From the NCBI RefSeq assembly GCF_000759475.1, contig NZ_CP009454.1:3658001-3722000 (forward strand): a DNA stretch of 64,000 nt, given 5' to 3'. Within the stretch, counting starts at the first letter, position 1. Each line of letters opens with the position of its first letter. A model generated the notes under the pieces. The model was given only the letters and a program-made list of their open reading frames with translations. It was not told the DNA's origin and made no database searches. This stretch comes from Pantoea rwandensis. Lineage in GTDB: Bacteria > Pseudomonadota > Gammaproteobacteria > Enterobacterales > Enterobacteriaceae. Made by a program: the position numbers and the translations under genes. Shown here piece by piece: positions 10,193-20,700 of this stretch.

Positions 10193-10798
10193 TTAGAATT
10201 TAATCTTATGGCGTCCGGCAAGTGAGTGCGACAGCGTGGTGCCATCGACCATTTCCAGCTCACCACCGACCGGTACACCGTGCGCGATGCGGCTGGCATC
10301 GACGCCATATTGCCCGCACAGTTCAGCGATGTAGTTGGCCGTGGCTTCACCTTCCACCGTCGGGTTGGTGGCGAGGATGACTTCGGTCAGTGTTTCACGC
10401 TCCAGGCGCTGCTCTAACCGATCCAGACCGATATCCTGCGGGCCGATGCCATCCAGCGGTGACAAATGGCCCATCAGCACAAAATAGCGGCCGCCAAACT
10501 GGCCGGTTTGCTCAATGGCGTGGATATCGGCAGGACTTTCCACCACGCAAATCTGGCCGTTTTGTTGACGACGCGGATTGGCGCAGATGGTGCAAATTTC
10601 CTGCTCGGTGAAGGTGCGGCAATCGGCACAGTGGCCGATTTCCGACATCGCGCGGGTCAAAGCCTGCGCCAGACGCATGCCACCGCTACGATCGCGCTGT
10701 AACAGCTGAAAAGCCATGCGCTGCGCCGATTTCGGGCCCACGCCCGGCAGGCAGCGCAGCGACTCCATCAAAGATTCAAGCAGTGGACTGGTTTGCAT
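10193..10798 (-). CDS. recR: RecR, recombination mediator protein
   Basis: Works with RecF and RecO to load RecA onto gapped DNA coated with SSB. It has 201 residues, identical in length to E. coli. An N-terminal helix-hairpin-helix ([17 protein letters not shown]) is followed by a four-Cys zinc site (CADC...CTIC, residues 57-72) and a Toprim domain with [14 protein letters not shown]. The start codon overlaps the ybaB stop by one base (ATGA), so the two are translationally coupled in a dnaX-ybaB-recR operon as in E. coli. Confidence 0.97.
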   Translation of the reverse strand: MQTSPLLESLMESLRCLPGVGPKSAQRMAFQLLQRDRSGGMRLAQALTRAMSEIGHCADCRTFTEQEICTICANPRRQQNGQICVVESPADIHAIEQTGQFGGRYFVLMGHLSPLDGIGPQDIGLDRLEQRLERETLTEVILATNPTVEGEATANYIAELCGQYGVDASRIAHGVPVGGELEMVDGTTLSHSLAGRHKIKF

Positions 10799-11127
10799 CA
10801 GAACGGCATCTTGAAGCCAGGTGGCAGCTGCATACCAGAAGACACAGAAGCCATTTTCTCTTTCTGCGTTTCGTCGATACGACGTGCTGCATCGTTGAAG
10901 GCTGCCGCAATCAGATCTTCCAGCATGTCTTTGTCGTCTTCCAGCAAGCTAGGATCGACTTCAACACGGCGGCAGTTATGTGCACCGTTGATGGTGACTT
11001 TGACCAGGCCAGCGCCTGATTCACCGGTCACTTCCAGCGCGGCAATCTCTTCCTGAACTTTGGCCATTTTGTCTTGCATCTGCTGGGCCTGTTTCATCAG
11101 GTTGCCCAATCCGCCTTTACCAAACAT
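10798..11127 (-). CDS. ybaB: YbaB/EbfC family nucleoid-associated protein
   Basis: Small DNA-binding protein of 109 residues, the same length as E. coli YbaB, which forms a tweezer-like dimer. Features are the N-terminal [18 protein letters not shown], a coiled helix to about residue 35, a beta core and a C-terminal LPPGFKMPF. The start at 11127 is chosen by family length; the open frame continues upstream without support. It sits between dnaX and recR, whose start it overlaps. Confidence 0.95.
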   Translation of the reverse strand: MFGKGGLGNLMKQAQQMQDKMAKVQEEIAALEVTGESGAGLVKVTINGAHNCRRVEVDPSLLEDDKDMLEDLIAAAFNDAARRIDETQKEKMASVSSGMQLPPGFKMPF

Positions 11128-11179
11128 AGTCTTCTCTCTCTGCTGGGGCTGCGCGCCACTCACGCGCGACAGCGGGTGT

Positions 11180-13270
11180 TCAAACGGGTCGAATACTCTC
11201 TTCATCCAGATCGGCATCGAAGAATCGACGCAATGTCTGAATGTGAGTATCGCTTTCAATCGACTGGCGCGCCTGCACCAGTTTCTCTTCATAAATGGCC
11301 TGACGCCATTCCAGTGGCGTCAACACCGCAGGATTATCGTCTTCAACGATGATCAGTTCAACCGTTTGTCCGGCTGCCTGACTGAGCGCTTCCGTCAGCG
11401 CCTGTTTTGCCGACGCTGAATTCAGGTGACGCTGACTGCTGCGCAAATGCAGCGTGACGGCGTTCTCGCCCACCTCTTTCCACGCGTTTAACGCCACCTG
11501 CTGCACCAGTTTTGGCAACGTCAGTGCGGCTATTTCGGCGGCCCACGCATCGCGCTGCTGGGCCTCTTCGGCCAGACGAAGCGCCAGCTCAGGCGTTTTC
11601 TCATGCTCCAGAGCGGAACGCAAGGCTTTTGGCGTTGCGATGGGCTCCGCTTTTACCTCGACCGTTTGCTGGGCTTTCCAGCGATAGGCTTCTGGCTTCG
11701 CGGGCGCTTTTACCGCGGGTTCCGATGCGCGCTGTTGCACGCGCTCGGTGACACTGGCAAGACGTTCCAGCGCCGGGTTCGCCGGCCGCGCGGGACGCGC
11801 TGCCGGCTCACTCTTTTTTGCTTTGCCGGCTCCCTGACGCAGTAACTGCGTTCGCGCCTGTAACAGCTGGCTGGTGGAGTCAGACAAATGTTCGGGCGCC
11901 GGTTGCATATCCGCGTAATCATCGGCCATCGGCGGTGCGTCCTGCATCGGCGGCGCCATTTGCGGCTGGGCTGCAGAAGTGGGGCGAGATGCCGAAGAGG
12001 AGGCGGCGTGAGCTGAACCCGCTGGTGTTGCTGTCGCGACAGCGTTGGCTGAAGTCACTGGCGTTGCTGACGCAGTAACCTGAGCGGAAGAGGCCGGCGC
12101 AGCAACGCCTGCAGATGCAGCAGACGCTTGCGGTGCCGCCTGCGGAATCAGACTGGGCCTGGCAACCGGCTCAGCGATGGTCGCCTGTGGATGGAACGCC
12201 AGCGCGCGCAGCAGCGTCATCTCGACGCCGAGGCGACGATCCGGTGCCAGCGGCAGATCTTTACGTCCCATCAACAAAGTTTGGTAATAGAGCTGTACAT
12301 CGGCGGGCGGTAACACGCGTGCCAAATCGCGCAGGCGCTGCGCCTGATTCACATCGTCCTCGCCCAGTGAAGCCGGCAACAGTTGCACCATCGCCACGCG
12401 ATGCAGCAAACGCAGCATTTCGACCAACAGCGCTTCCCACTCAACACCGCGTGATGCTGCCTGATTCAGCAGAGCCATCACCTGTTCGCCCTGCCCCTCC
12501 ACCAGCGCTTCAATCAGCGCCAGCGGCTGTTCGTCATCCAGCGTGCCCAGCATTTGCGCCACGGTTTCACGCGTCACGCTGCCCTGCCCCATGGCAATCG
12601 CCTGGTCAGTGAGGCTTAGCGCATCACGCATACTGCCGTCAGCGGCACGCGCCAGCAGGTGCAGCGCTCGCGGCTCGGCGGCAATCTGCTCCTGCTGCAA
12701 TATATGCACCAGCTGCTGCTGGATTTGTTCGACGTCGAGCGCTTTAAGATGGAACTGCAGGCAACGCGACAGAATGGTCACTGGCAGTTTTTGCGGATCG
12801 GTGGTTGCCAGCAGGAATTTGACGTGCGAAGGCGGCTCTTCCAGCGTTTTCAACAGCGCATTGAAGCTGTGACGCGAGAGCATGTGCACTTCATCGATCA
12901 GGTAAACCTTGAAGCGACCGCGCGCCGGTGCGTATTGCACATTATCCAGCAAATCGCGCGTGTCTTCGACTTTGGTCCGTGACGCTGCATCAATCTCGAT
13001 CAGATCGACAAAGCGTCCCTGCTCAATTTCACGGCAGTTATCACACTGACCACAAGGCGTAGAGGTGATGCCGGTTTCGCAGTTGAGGCCTTTCGCCAGC
13101 AAACGGGCGATCGAGGTTTTCCCTACGCCGCGCGTACCGGAAAAGAGATAAGCATGATGGATTCGTCCCAGTGACAACCCGTTGGCCAGCGCGGTCAGCA
13201 CATGTTCCTGACCGACTACGTCAGCGAAAGCCTGGGGACGCCATTTTCGCGCTAGTACCTGATAGCTCAT
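11180..13270 (-). CDS. dnaX: DnaX, DNA polymerase III tau subunit (and gamma by frameshift)
   Basis: Clamp-loader ATPase that organises the replisome. Tau is 696 residues here against 643 in E. coli. The AAA+ domain has Walker [10 protein letters not shown] (residues 45-53), a zinc site with four Cys ([16 protein letters not shown] region, 64-79), Walker B LIDEVH and the sensor [10 protein letters not shown]. Residues about 370-445 are a low-complexity Ala/Ser/Thr/Val linker that accounts for the extra length. The C-terminal domains bind DnaB and the polymerase alpha subunit. A programmed -1 frameshift site at 11781-11834 would yield gamma, 487 residues. The gene heads the dnaX-ybaB-recR operon. 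Confidence 0.97.
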   Translation of the reverse strand: MSYQVLARKWRPQAFADVVGQEHVLTALANGLSLGRIHHAYLFSGTRGVGKTSIARLLAKGLNCETGITSTPCGQCDNCREIEQGRFVDLIEIDAASRTKVEDTRDLLDNVQYAPARGRFKVYLIDEVHMLSRHSFNALLKTLEEPPSHVKFLLATTDPQKLPVTILSRCLQFHLKALDVEQIQQQLVHILQQEQIAAEPRALHLLARAADGSMRDALSLTDQAIAMGQGSVTRETVAQMLGTLDDEQPLALIEALVEGQGEQVMALLNQAASRGVEWEALLVEMLRLLHRVAMVQLLPASLGEDDVNQAQRLRDLARVLPPADVQLYYQTLLMGRKDLPLAPDRRLGVEMTLLRALAFHPQATIAEPVARPSLIPQAAPQASAASAGVAAPASSAQVTASATPVTSANAVATATPAGSAHAASSSASRPTSAAQPQMAPPMQDAPPMADDYADMQPAPEHLSDSTSQLLQARTQLLRQGAGKAKKSEPAARPARPANPALERLASVTERVQQRASEPAVKAPAKPEAYRWKAQQTVEVKAEPIATPKALRSALEHEKTPELALRLAEEAQQRDAWAAEIAALTLPKLVQQVALNAWKEVGENAVTLHLRSSQRHLNSASAKQALTEALSQAAGQTVELIIVEDDNPAVLTPLEWRQAIYEEKLVQARQSIESDTHIQTLRRFFDADLDEESIRPV
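11781..11834 (-). promoter_or_regulatory. Programmed -1 ribosomal frameshift signal in dnaX
   Basis: On the minus strand an internal Shine-Dalgarno GGGAG (11830-11834) lies ten bases before the slippery heptamer A AAA AAG (11813-11819). A -1 slip reads one Glu codon and then TGA at 11808-11810, giving gamma. Downstream, 11781-11807 folds into a hairpin with GCCGGC paired to GCCGGC and GCGCG to CGCGC around UCC. All three elements have the E. coli spacing. Confidence 0.93.
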
Positions 13271-13415
13271 GTGGATTCAATCACTGGATTTTATTGAGTT
13301 GGCACAGCGGTGCGGCTAAATGAACCGGGTTCCGCCACAAGAAAAAGGGGAAAAATGCAGCTTCGCAAACCCTGTGTATATGGGCAGTAGTCTAACAGCC
13401 ACAACAGGATATGCC

Positions 13416-13444
13416 TATACCCGACATACTTCACGTTGCAGGTG
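13416..13444. repeat. Terminal fragment of the palindromic intergenic repeat
   Basis: TATACCCGACATACTTCACG and the following TTGCAGGTG match, in reverse complement, the right end of the element at 5250-5441. The remaining 295-base gap between dnaX and apt (13271-13565) shows no other structure I can identify. The dnaX promoter should lie in its left half and part of the apt downstream region in its right half. Confidence 0.5.
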
Positions 13445-13565
13445 ATGAATTTTTATCGCGCACTTGCAATGGCGGAACGATTTATCGAGCTTTGATACAA
13501 GGGCACGGCGGCAGGGATGCGTAATGAAATGCGCCGCGACGGCTATTGCCTGCGGCGCACAGGCC

Positions 13566-14117
13566 TTAGTGGCCGGGGAAATTCACGAGGCTGTAGCAGT
13601 CAATGCCGATCGCCTTAAGGCGCGCTTCACCACTCAGATCAAACAGGTTGATCACAAACGCAGCATCTTTCACTTCACCACCGGCACGGCGGATCAGTTT
13701 TACTGTGGCTTCCAGCGTTCCGCCGGTGGCCAGCAGATCGTCCACCACCAGCACCACATCGCCTGGCTTGATGGCATCTTTGTGCAGCTCCAGCGCATCA
13801 GAACCGTACTCCAGCTCATAGCTCTCGCTGTAGGTTTCACGCGGCAGCTTGCCGGGTTTGCGCACCGGGACAAAGCCTACGCCCAGACCCAGCGCCACAG
13901 GTGCACCAAACAGGAAGCCACGCGCTTCCGTACCCACCACTTTGGTGATGCCTTTGTCACGATAGCGCTCAACCAGAATGGCAATCGACGCGGCATACGC
14001 CTGCGGATCTTCCATTAAGCTGGTGACGTCACGGAACAGGATGCCCGGCTTAGGGTAGTCAGGGATGCTTTTGATGCTGTTTTTGATGAGTTCAAGCTGC
14101 TGAGCAGTTGCGGTCAT
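13566..14117 (-). CDS. apt: Apt, adenine phosphoribosyltransferase
   Basis: Purine salvage enzyme that makes AMP from adenine and PRPP in the cytosol. It has 183 residues as in E. coli. The PRPP-binding motif is [13 protein letters not shown] near residues 121-133. Upstream landmarks are [19 protein letters not shown] and [14 protein letters not shown]. The start at 14117 (MTATAQQLE) matches E. coli; the open frame extends 13 codons further without a ribosome-binding site. It lies upstream of dnaX on the same strand but about 295 bases away. Confidence 0.97.
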   Translation of the reverse strand: MTATAQQLELIKNSIKSIPDYPKPGILFRDVTSLMEDPQAYAASIAILVERYRDKGITKVVGTEARGFLFGAPVALGLGVGFVPVRKPGKLPRETYSESYELEYGSDALELHKDAIKPGDVVLVVDDLLATGGTLEATVKLIRRAGGEVKDAAFVINLFDLSGEARLKAIGIDCYSLVNFPGH

Positions 14118-14269
14118 AAGTGTTACGCCTGGAAAAATATCTAATACGCGCAGCATCCGACAGCGCCAATACCCGGAAACCGGGTTAAGCGAAGACGTTT
14201 AGAAGGGAAGCCACGCACGAAGATGCCCAAATCTATGCAAATACCCGGCTAAATGCAACCCTGCCGCGC

Positions 14270-14650
14270 TTAATCGCCGCTGTCATCCTTTTCTGCCACC
14301 ACCGGAATGCGCCACATAAATAGCAGCAGCGCGCACAACATGATGCCCAGCATGATGCGCACCCATAGCATGTTAACCAGATAGAGAGAGACGGCAAAGG
14401 TGATGACAATCAGCAACATGGCACGGCCTTTGGCGCCGGGCGGCATGGCGCGATGTTGCTGCCAGTGGCGAATGTAGCGGCCAAACGGCGAGCGCCACAG
14501 CAGCCAGTGGTGAAAACGCGGTGACGAACGGGCAAAACACCAGGCGGCCAGCAACACAAATGGCGTGGTCGGTAATAAAGGTAATACAATGCCCAGCGTG
14601 CCCAGCACAATCGCCAGCCAGCCAAGACACAGAAGAAAAATTCGTTGCAT
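14270..14650 (-). CDS. ybaN: YbaN, DUF454 inner-membrane protein
   Basis: Inner-membrane protein of 126 residues with unknown function. Three hydrophobic stretches are visible at about residues 4-30, 73-95 and 97-112. The conserved LPTTPFVLLAAWCFARSSPRFH follows the first segment. The start at 14650 (MQRIFLLCLGW) matches E. coli YbaN. It is divergent from priC with 57 bases between the starts, the same arrangement as in E. coli. Confidence 0.92.
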   Translation of the reverse strand: MQRIFLLCLGWLAIVLGTLGIVLPLLPTTPFVLLAAWCFARSSPRFHHWLLWRSPFGRYIRHWQQHRAMPPGAKGRAMLLIVITFAVSLYLVNMLWVRIMLGIMLCALLLFMWRIPVVAEKDDSGD

Positions 14651-14707
14651 GCCTGATGCCTGATAAAATCGGAACTGCGCTACGTTAACACAGTCGGAAT
14701 CAGAGTG

Positions 14708-15220
14708 ATGCCCCAACCGCCCGCACATCAACGCCTGCTCGCCATTGTCGATCAATTACGACAGCAAATCTCGCAGCAACGCGATGGTGCCTGCCGACAG
14801 CCCCGTTTTGACGCCCAACTGTTCCGTTGCAAAGGCACGCGGCTCGCTGATTATCTCGCTGAGCTTGAACAGAATTTAACCCAGCTCAACGCCGCTGACA
14901 CCGACGTCATGCGCCGACAGTGGCTGGCGGAGAAAGTGCTGGATCAGATTGCCGCCCTGCAACGCGAATGTCAGAGCCAGCAACTGCGCACCCAGCGTGA
15001 GCGTCCTCGCGTTGATCCACGCCAGTCGAAGCGCGAAGAGTATCAGGGCTATGAAACGCGCTTGCTGGCGATGATCGAACAACGTGAGCAACATCTGGCG
15101 CGCGCCGAAACCCTCAGCGTACAGCAGCAGTTGATCCGTGATATCGAAGTGCTGCATGAGCGGCTGGCACGCTGTCGCCATGCGATGCACAAACTGGAAT
15201 TGTCTGGCCCGGCTCGGTAA
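14708..15220 (+). CDS. priC: PriC, primosomal replication protein N''
   Basis: Restart factor that loads DnaB at stalled forks in the Rep/PriC pathway. It is 170 residues (E. coli 175), mostly alpha-helical and rich in Gln, Arg and Leu, with long helices from about 60 to 160. The sequence around RFDAQLFRCKGTRLADYLAE is characteristic of the family. Start is ATG 14708; a GTG immediately before it (14705) is an alternative and the ribosome-binding site is weak. Confidence 0.9.
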   Translation: MPQPPAHQRLLAIVDQLRQQISQQRDGACRQPRFDAQLFRCKGTRLADYLAELEQNLTQLNAADTDVMRRQWLAEKVLDQIAALQRECQSQQLRTQRERPRVDPRQSKREEYQGYETRLLAMIEQREQHLARAETLSVQQQLIRDIEVLHERLARCRHAMHKLELSGPAR

Positions 15221-15238
15221 TCACCGCCCAGTTTCCTT

Positions 15239-15354
15239 CATACTTCACATGGCCGGTGCGTTAGCTGCGCTCATTCCCCCATCTCTTACCTGAGTAAGCG
15301 CCTGCGGGTTCATTCCCTTGCCACTTGCCTGCACCTGAAATTATTTAGGGTATA
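15239..15354. repeat. Palindromic intergenic repeat (YPAL-like), uninterrupted copy
   Basis: This 116-bp copy runs from CATACTTCACATGGCCGGTG to GAAATTATTTAGGGTATA. It is the reverse complement of the element at 5250-5441 without that copy's internal insertion. The middle carries TTACCTGAGTAAG, a short hairpin, between semi-symmetric GC-rich arms. It fills almost the whole gap between priC and the next gene. Its right end brings a TATACT -10-like hexamer (15353-15358) close to that gene. Confidence 0.6.
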
Positions 15355-15385
15355 TACTCCCCCCTACGAATGATGGAGGAAAATC

Positions 15386-15631
15386 ATGACTCTAATTATG
15401 TGGATAGCGATTGGCGTGGTGGCTGGCTGCATCAAGCGCATGGTTTTTCCCGGTCGGCCGGGTGGGTTTGTTCCAACGCTGGTACTGGCGGTGATTGGTG
15501 CGTTAATTGGGGGTTACATCGCCACCTATTTTACGACGGGTGATTTAGCGACGTTCCATCCCGCTGGCTTTGGAGTGGCACTGCTGGGCTCAATTTTGAT
15601 GCTGCTGGTGGCAGCAAAATTACGTATTTAA
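15386..15631 (+). CDS. GlsB/YeaQ/YmgE-family small membrane protein
   Basis: An 81-residue, very hydrophobic protein with three predicted membrane segments (about 3-20, 28-48 and 60-78). GRPGGFVPTLVLAVIGALIGG is the typical Gly-rich loop and helix of this stress-associated family, whose members have no established biochemical role. A strong ribosome-binding site (ATGGAGGA) precedes the ATG. It is 12 bases upstream of rsmS and probably cotranscribed. In E. coli this position is occupied by the large mechanosensitive channel gene mscK instead. Confidence 0.85.
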   Translation: MTLIMWIAIGVVAGCIKRMVFPGRPGGFVPTLVLAVIGALIGGYIATYFTTGDLATFHPAGFGVALLGSILMLLVAAKLRI

Positions 15632-15643
15632 CAAGGAGAGAGC

Positions 15644-15799
15644 ATGTCACTGGAAACTGCATCCGATGAGATCAAACTGGCAGTGGATTTGATTCAACTG
15701 CTGGAAGAGAACCAGGTGCCGACCGCAACCGTGTTAGCCGCGCTGGCGATTGTCCAGCGCGATTATCAGCAGAAACAGGCAGCAGAAGGCACCGATTAG
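15644..15799 (+). CDS. rsmS: RsmS (YbaM), small post-transcriptional regulator family protein
   Basis: A 51-residue protein starting [20 protein letters not shown], close to E. coli YbaM/RsmS (53 residues). In Pectobacterium RsmS is linked to the Rsm system and antibiotic and virulence control; the mechanism is unclear. AAGGAGAG lies just upstream of the ATG. The TAG stop overlaps the convergent acrR stop codon by four bases (15796-15799). Confidence 0.9.
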   Translation: MSLETASDEIKLAVDLIQLLEENQVPTATVLAALAIVQRDYQQKQAAEGTD

Positions 15800-16434
15800 C
15801 GCGCGCCAGACATCGTCGGACTGAGCCGCAGCATATCTATAAAGGCATCCACCAGCTGCGGCGCCTCCGCTGCCAAATCAAACGCCTGCGGATTAAACAA
15901 CCAGTTTTCCATCATGCCGTTGATATAACCGCACATCAGACGCGCCGACTGCAACGTGTTCAATCTCGCAGGTAACTGCCCGACTTCGATACACTCACGT
16001 AGCACCAATTCAATTCGGTCGTAACACTCAAGCAGTAAACTTTGACGCATATCCTGTAATGTCGACATTTCGCCAACGAATTCACATTTATGGAAGATAA
16101 TCTCCATTAGTGCGCGTCTTTGAGGATCCTTTGCAGTGGCGTCAAGGATATAGATCAACATTGAACGAATAACAGAAAGTGGATCACCCGGGTATTTTGT
16201 CTGATACTCAAGTTCCACATCGTCAAGCCCAGCGTCACACCGAAGCCAGATTTCATGCAGAACATCGGCTTTATTTTTGAAATGCCAGTAGATAGCACCG
16301 CGCGTTACGCCGGCCGCTGTTGCGATATCTGCCAGGGATGTGGCAGCCACACCGTGTTCAGAGAAGTGTGCTAAAGCGGCATCCAGAATTTGGTTCCGCG
16401 TTTCAAGTGCTTGCGCTTTGGTTTTTCGTGCCAT
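15796..16434 (-). CDS. acrR: AcrR, TetR-family repressor of acrAB
   Basis: Repressor of the AcrAB efflux pump, released by bound drugs. It has 212 residues (E. coli 215). The N-terminal [20 protein letters not shown] leads into a TetR helix-turn-helix ([22 protein letters not shown], residues 30-51 as a region). A helical ligand domain follows. It is divergent from acrA and its operator lies between them at 16464-16487. The C-terminus overlaps the rsmS stop, so no room is left for the mscK gene found here in E. coli. Confidence 0.96.
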   Translation of the reverse strand: MARKTKAQALETRNQILDAALAHFSEHGVAATSLADIATAAGVTRGAIYWHFKNKADVLHEIWLRCDAGLDDVELEYQTKYPGDPLSVIRSMLIYILDATAKDPQRRALMEIIFHKCEFVGEMSTLQDMRQSLLLECYDRIELVLRECIEVGQLPARLNTLQSARLMCGYINGMMENWLFNPQAFDLAAEAPQLVDAFIDMLRLSPTMSGAR

Positions 16435-16461
16435 AGAGGACTTTTTTTACAAACTGGCAAG

Positions 16462-16491
16462 TTTACATACATTTGTGAATGTATGTACCAT
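16462..16491 (+). promoter_or_regulatory. AcrR operator overlapping the acrAB promoter
   Basis: A 24-bp inverted repeat at 16464-16487 has arms TACATACATT and AATGTATGTA around TGTG. It differs from the E. coli AcrR operator, as I remember it, by one base. It overlaps a plausible promoter on the plus strand: -35 TTTACA (16462-16467), 18-base spacer, -10 TACCAT (16486-16491). Binding would repress both acrAB and acrR. Confidence 0.88.
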
Positions 16492-16576
16492 AGCACGACC
16501 CGTGTTTTAACGCAGCAATGGGTTTATCGGTTTGTGATCCATTGATCATTTGATATCGGACACTAGAGGTTTATTT

Positions 16577-17767
16577 ATGAATAAAAACAGAGGATTAGCG
16601 CCTCTGGCGGCCGTCCTGATGCTTTCAGGCAGCTTTATGTTAACAGGATGTGATGATAATAAATCCCAGCAAGCCGCCCAGCAGCAGCCCCCAGAAGTAG
16701 GTGTTGTGACGTTAAAAAACGAGCCTTTGAAAATTACCACCGAATTGCCAGGTCGTACTTCGGCATTTCGCGTGGCTGAAGTGCGCCCTCAGGTGTCAGG
16801 TATTATTCTGAAGCGTAATTTTGAGGAAGGGACGGATATCAAAGCAGGCGTTTCCCTGTATCAGATCGATCCGGCAACTTACCAGGCGGCTTATAACAGC
16901 GCCAAAGGCGATTTAGCACAGGCGCAAGCCAATGCACACGTCGCGCAGTTAACCATCAAGCGTTATAAGCCGCTGCTGGGTACCAAGTACATCAGTCAGC
17001 AGGACTATGACACCGCTGCGGCTACCGCTGCGCAGACGGCTGCAGCCGTTCAGGCGGCACAAGCCAACGTGGAAACCGCACGCATCAATCTGGCTTATAC
17101 CAAAGTCACTTCGCCGATCAGCGGTCGCATTGGTAAATCGTCAGTCACTGAAGGTGCTCTGGTCTCCAGCGGTCAAACCACTGCACTGGCAACCGTGCAA
17201 CAGCTCGATCCGATGTATGTCGATGTCACCCAGTCCAGTGATGATTTCCTGCGTTTGCGCGCAGAACTGGAATCCGGTCAGCTGAAACAGAATGACGGCA
17301 AAGCCAACGTCACGCTGTTGATGCAAAACGGTAACGCATACACGCAGACAGGCACATTGGAATTCTCTGATGTGACCGTGGATGAAACCACTGGCTCGAT
17401 CACGCTGCGCGCCATCTTCCCGAACCCGGACCACCGCCTGCTGCCAGGCATGTTTGTGCGTGCGCGTCTGGATGAAGGGACCAATCCAACCGCATTGCTG
17501 GTACCGCAACAGGGCGTAACCCGTACCCCAACCGGTCAGGCAACCGCGATGGTGGTTGGCGCAGATAATAAAGTGGAAGTCCGTAACATCACCGCTAATC
17601 AGGCATTTGGCGACAAATGGCTGGTAACGGATGGCCTGAAAGAGGGCGATCGCGTGATCACCGTCGGTCTTCAGCGTGCCAAGCCTGGTGCGCAGGTGAC
17701 ACCACAAGAAGTCAAAGATGATGCCAAAGCAGCACCGGAATCACAGTCTGCTAAATCATCGTCCTAA
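16577..17767 (+). CDS. acrA: AcrA, periplasmic adaptor lipoprotein of the AcrAB-TolC pump
   Basis: Membrane-fusion protein that joins AcrB to TolC. It has 396 residues (E. coli 397). A lipoprotein signal ends in LTGC with the lipidated Cys at residue 25. The HlyD-family architecture follows: lipoyl half-motifs (ELPGRTSAFRVAEVRPQVSG and AYTKVTSPISGRIGKSSV regions), a helical hairpin at about 98-170 rich in Ala/Gln, a beta-barrel and a membrane-proximal domain. The start at 16577 gives the proper signal peptide. acrB follows after 17 bases. Confidence 0.97.
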   Translation: MNKNRGLAPLAAVLMLSGSFMLTGCDDNKSQQAAQQQPPEVGVVTLKNEPLKITTELPGRTSAFRVAEVRPQVSGIILKRNFEEGTDIKAGVSLYQIDPATYQAAYNSAKGDLAQAQANAHVAQLTIKRYKPLLGTKYISQQDYDTAAATAAQTAAAVQAAQANVETARINLAYTKVTSPISGRIGKSSVTEGALVSSGQTTALATVQQLDPMYVDVTQSSDDFLRLRAELESGQLKQNDGKANVTLLMQNGNAYTQTGTLEFSDVTVDETTGSITLRAIFPNPDHRLLPGMFVRARLDEGTNPTALLVPQQGVTRTPTGQATAMVVGADNKVEVRNITANQAFGDKWLVTDGLKEGDRVITVGLQRAKPGAQVTPQEVKDDAKAAPESQSAKSSS

Positions 17768-17784
17768 ACAGGAGCCACTGATAC

Positions 17785-20700
17785 ATGGCTAAGTTCTTTA
17801 TCGATCGCCCCATTTTTGCCTGGGTGCTTGCCATCATCATTATGCTGGCGGGTACCCTTGCGATTATCAGTTTGCCGATTGAGCAATATCCCAATGTTGC
17901 GCCGCCGGCCGTTGAAATCCAGGCAACTTACCCGGGTGCTGATGCGAAAACGCTGCAGGATTCGGTAACCCAGGTTATCGAACAAAACATGAACGGCATC
18001 GATGGCCTGATGTACATGGCCTCGAGCAGTGACTCGTCCGGTACCCTGACCCTGACGCTGACCTTCCAGTCCGGTACTAACGCTGATATCGCGCAGGTAC
18101 AGGTACAGAACAAGTTGCAGCTGGCGATGCCACTGCTGCCGCAGGAAGTTCAGCAACAAGGTATTCAGGTTAAAAAATCCTCCAGCAGCTTCCTGATGGT
18201 AGCGGGCTTTGTCAGTGATGACGGCAGCATGACGCAGAATGACATCTCTGACTATGTTGCTTCCAACATCAAAGACCCGATCAGCCGTACGCCTGGCGTC
18301 GGTGATACTCAGGTGTTTGGTGCGCAGTACGCGATGCGCATCTGGCTGGACCCACACAAACTGAACAACTACCAGCTGACGCCGGTGGATGTGATCAGTG
18401 CGTTGGGCACCCAGAACACCCAGGTCGCCGCCGGTCAGTTGGGTGGCACACCGCCCGTACCTGGGCAGCAGCTGAACGCCTCGATCATTGCGCAGACCCG
18501 TCTGACCAATACCGAAGAGTTCGGCAATATCATGCTGAAAGTGAACCAGGACGGCTCACAGGTGCGCTTGCGCGACGTGGCGAAGATTGAACTCGGTGGT
18601 GAAAACTACGAGATCATCGCCCGCTACAACGGCAAACCGGCTTCGGGTATCGGTGTGAAACTGGCAACCGGTGCGAATGCGCTGGATACCGCCAAAGCGG
18701 TGAAAGATGAGCTGGCCAAACTGCAGCCGTTCTTCCCGTCAGGCATGAAAACCGTTTACCCGTACGACACCACGCCGTTCGTTAAGATCTCGATCTTCGA
18801 AGTGGTGAAAACGCTGTTTGAAGCGATCGTGCTGGTGTTCCTGGTGATGTATCTGTTCCTGCAGAACTTCCGCGCGACCTTGATTCCAACCATCGCTGTT
18901 CCGGTAGTGCTGTTGGGTACCTTTGCCATCATCAGTGCATTCGGTTACTCGATAAACACGTTAACGATGTTCGGGATGGTGCTCGCCATCGGCCTGCTAG
19001 TGGATGACGCCATCGTGGTGGTGGAGAACGTTGAGCGTGTTATGGCGGAAGAAGGTTTACCGCCAAAAGAAGCGACGAAACGTTCGATGGAGCAGATTCA
19101 GGGCGCGCTGGTCGGTATTGCCTTGGTGCTGTCTGCGGTATTTATTCCAATGGCCTTCTTCGGCGGCTCTACCGGGGTTATCTATCGTCAGTTCTCGATC
19201 ACCATCGTTTCCGCGATGGCGCTGTCAGTGTTAGTTGCGTTGATTCTGACCCCAGCACTCTGTGCCACCATGCTGAAACCGATCAAGAAAGGCGAGCACG
19301 GTAAAACCACCGGCTTCTTTGGCTGGTTCAACCGTCTGTTCGACAAGAGCACCAACCACTACGTCGATAGCGTTGGTCACATCGTGCGTAGCACCGGTCG
19401 TTATCTGGTGATCTACCTGGTGATCGTGGTCGGTATGGCGTATCTGTTCCTGAAACTGCCCACCTCCTTCCTGCCGGAAGAGGATCAGGGTCTGTTACTG
19501 GCGCAGGCGCAGTTGCCAGCCGGTGCAACCCAGGAACGTACGCAGAAAGTGCTGGACCAGGTGACGGATTACTTCCTGAACAAAGAAAAAGACAGCGTTA
19601 ACTCCGTATTTACTGTTAACGGCTTTGGCTTTGCGGGACGTGGTCAGAACACCGGTATTGCCTTCGTCAGCCTGAAACCGTGGGATGAGCGTGGCGATGC
19701 CAGCCTGAAAGTGCCGGCGATTGCCGGACGCGCCATGCAGGCGTTGGGTCAGATCAAAGATGCAATGGTCTTCCCGTTCAACCTGCCAGCGATTATTGAA
19801 CTGGGTAACGCCACCGGCTTCGACTTCATGCTGACTGACCAGGGTAACCTGGGGCACGAGAAGTTGACCGCTGCGCGTAACCAGCTGTTTGGCATGATTG
19901 CTCAACATCCCGATACCTTGGTGGGTGTGCGTCCGAACGGTATGGAAGATACACCGCAGTACAAACTGATCATCGATCAGGAGAAAGCGCAGGCACTGGG
20001 TGTGTCGTTGTCTGACATCAACACCACGCTGGGCGCTGGCTGGGGTGGCTCTTACGTCAATGACTTCATCGACCGTGGTCGTGTGAAGAAGGTATACGTG
20101 ATGGGCCAGGCTGACTCACGTATGTTGCCAGATGACATCAGTAAATGGTTCGTGCGTAACAGCTCAGGCACCATGGTTCCGTTCTCGGCCTTCTCTTCGG
20201 CGAAATGGCAGTATGGTTCACCGCGTCTGGAACGTTACAACGGCTTACCTTCAATGGAGATTCTGGGGCAGGCTGCTCCAGGTAAGAGCTCCGGTGATGC
20301 CATGAACCTGATGGAAGAGCTGGCGGGCAAACTGCCTGCGGGTATTGGCTACGACTGGACGGGTATGTCCTATCAGGAACGTCTGTCCGGTAACCAGGCC
20401 CCTGCCCTGTACGCCATCTCGCTGATTGTGGTGTTCCTGTGTCTGGCCGCGTTGTACGAGAGCTGGTCGATTCCGTTCTCCGTTATGCTGGTCGTTCCGT
20501 TGGGTGTGGTGGGTGCATTGATCTTTACCACCCTGCGCGGGCTCAGTAATGACGTCTACTTCGTGGTGGGGCTGCTGACAACCATTGGCTTGTCGGCGAA
20601 GAACGCCATCCTGATCGTTGAATTCGCCAAGGATTTGATGGAGAAGGAAGGGAAAGGTTTGGTGGAATCAACACTGGAAGCGGCACGTATGCGTCTGCGT

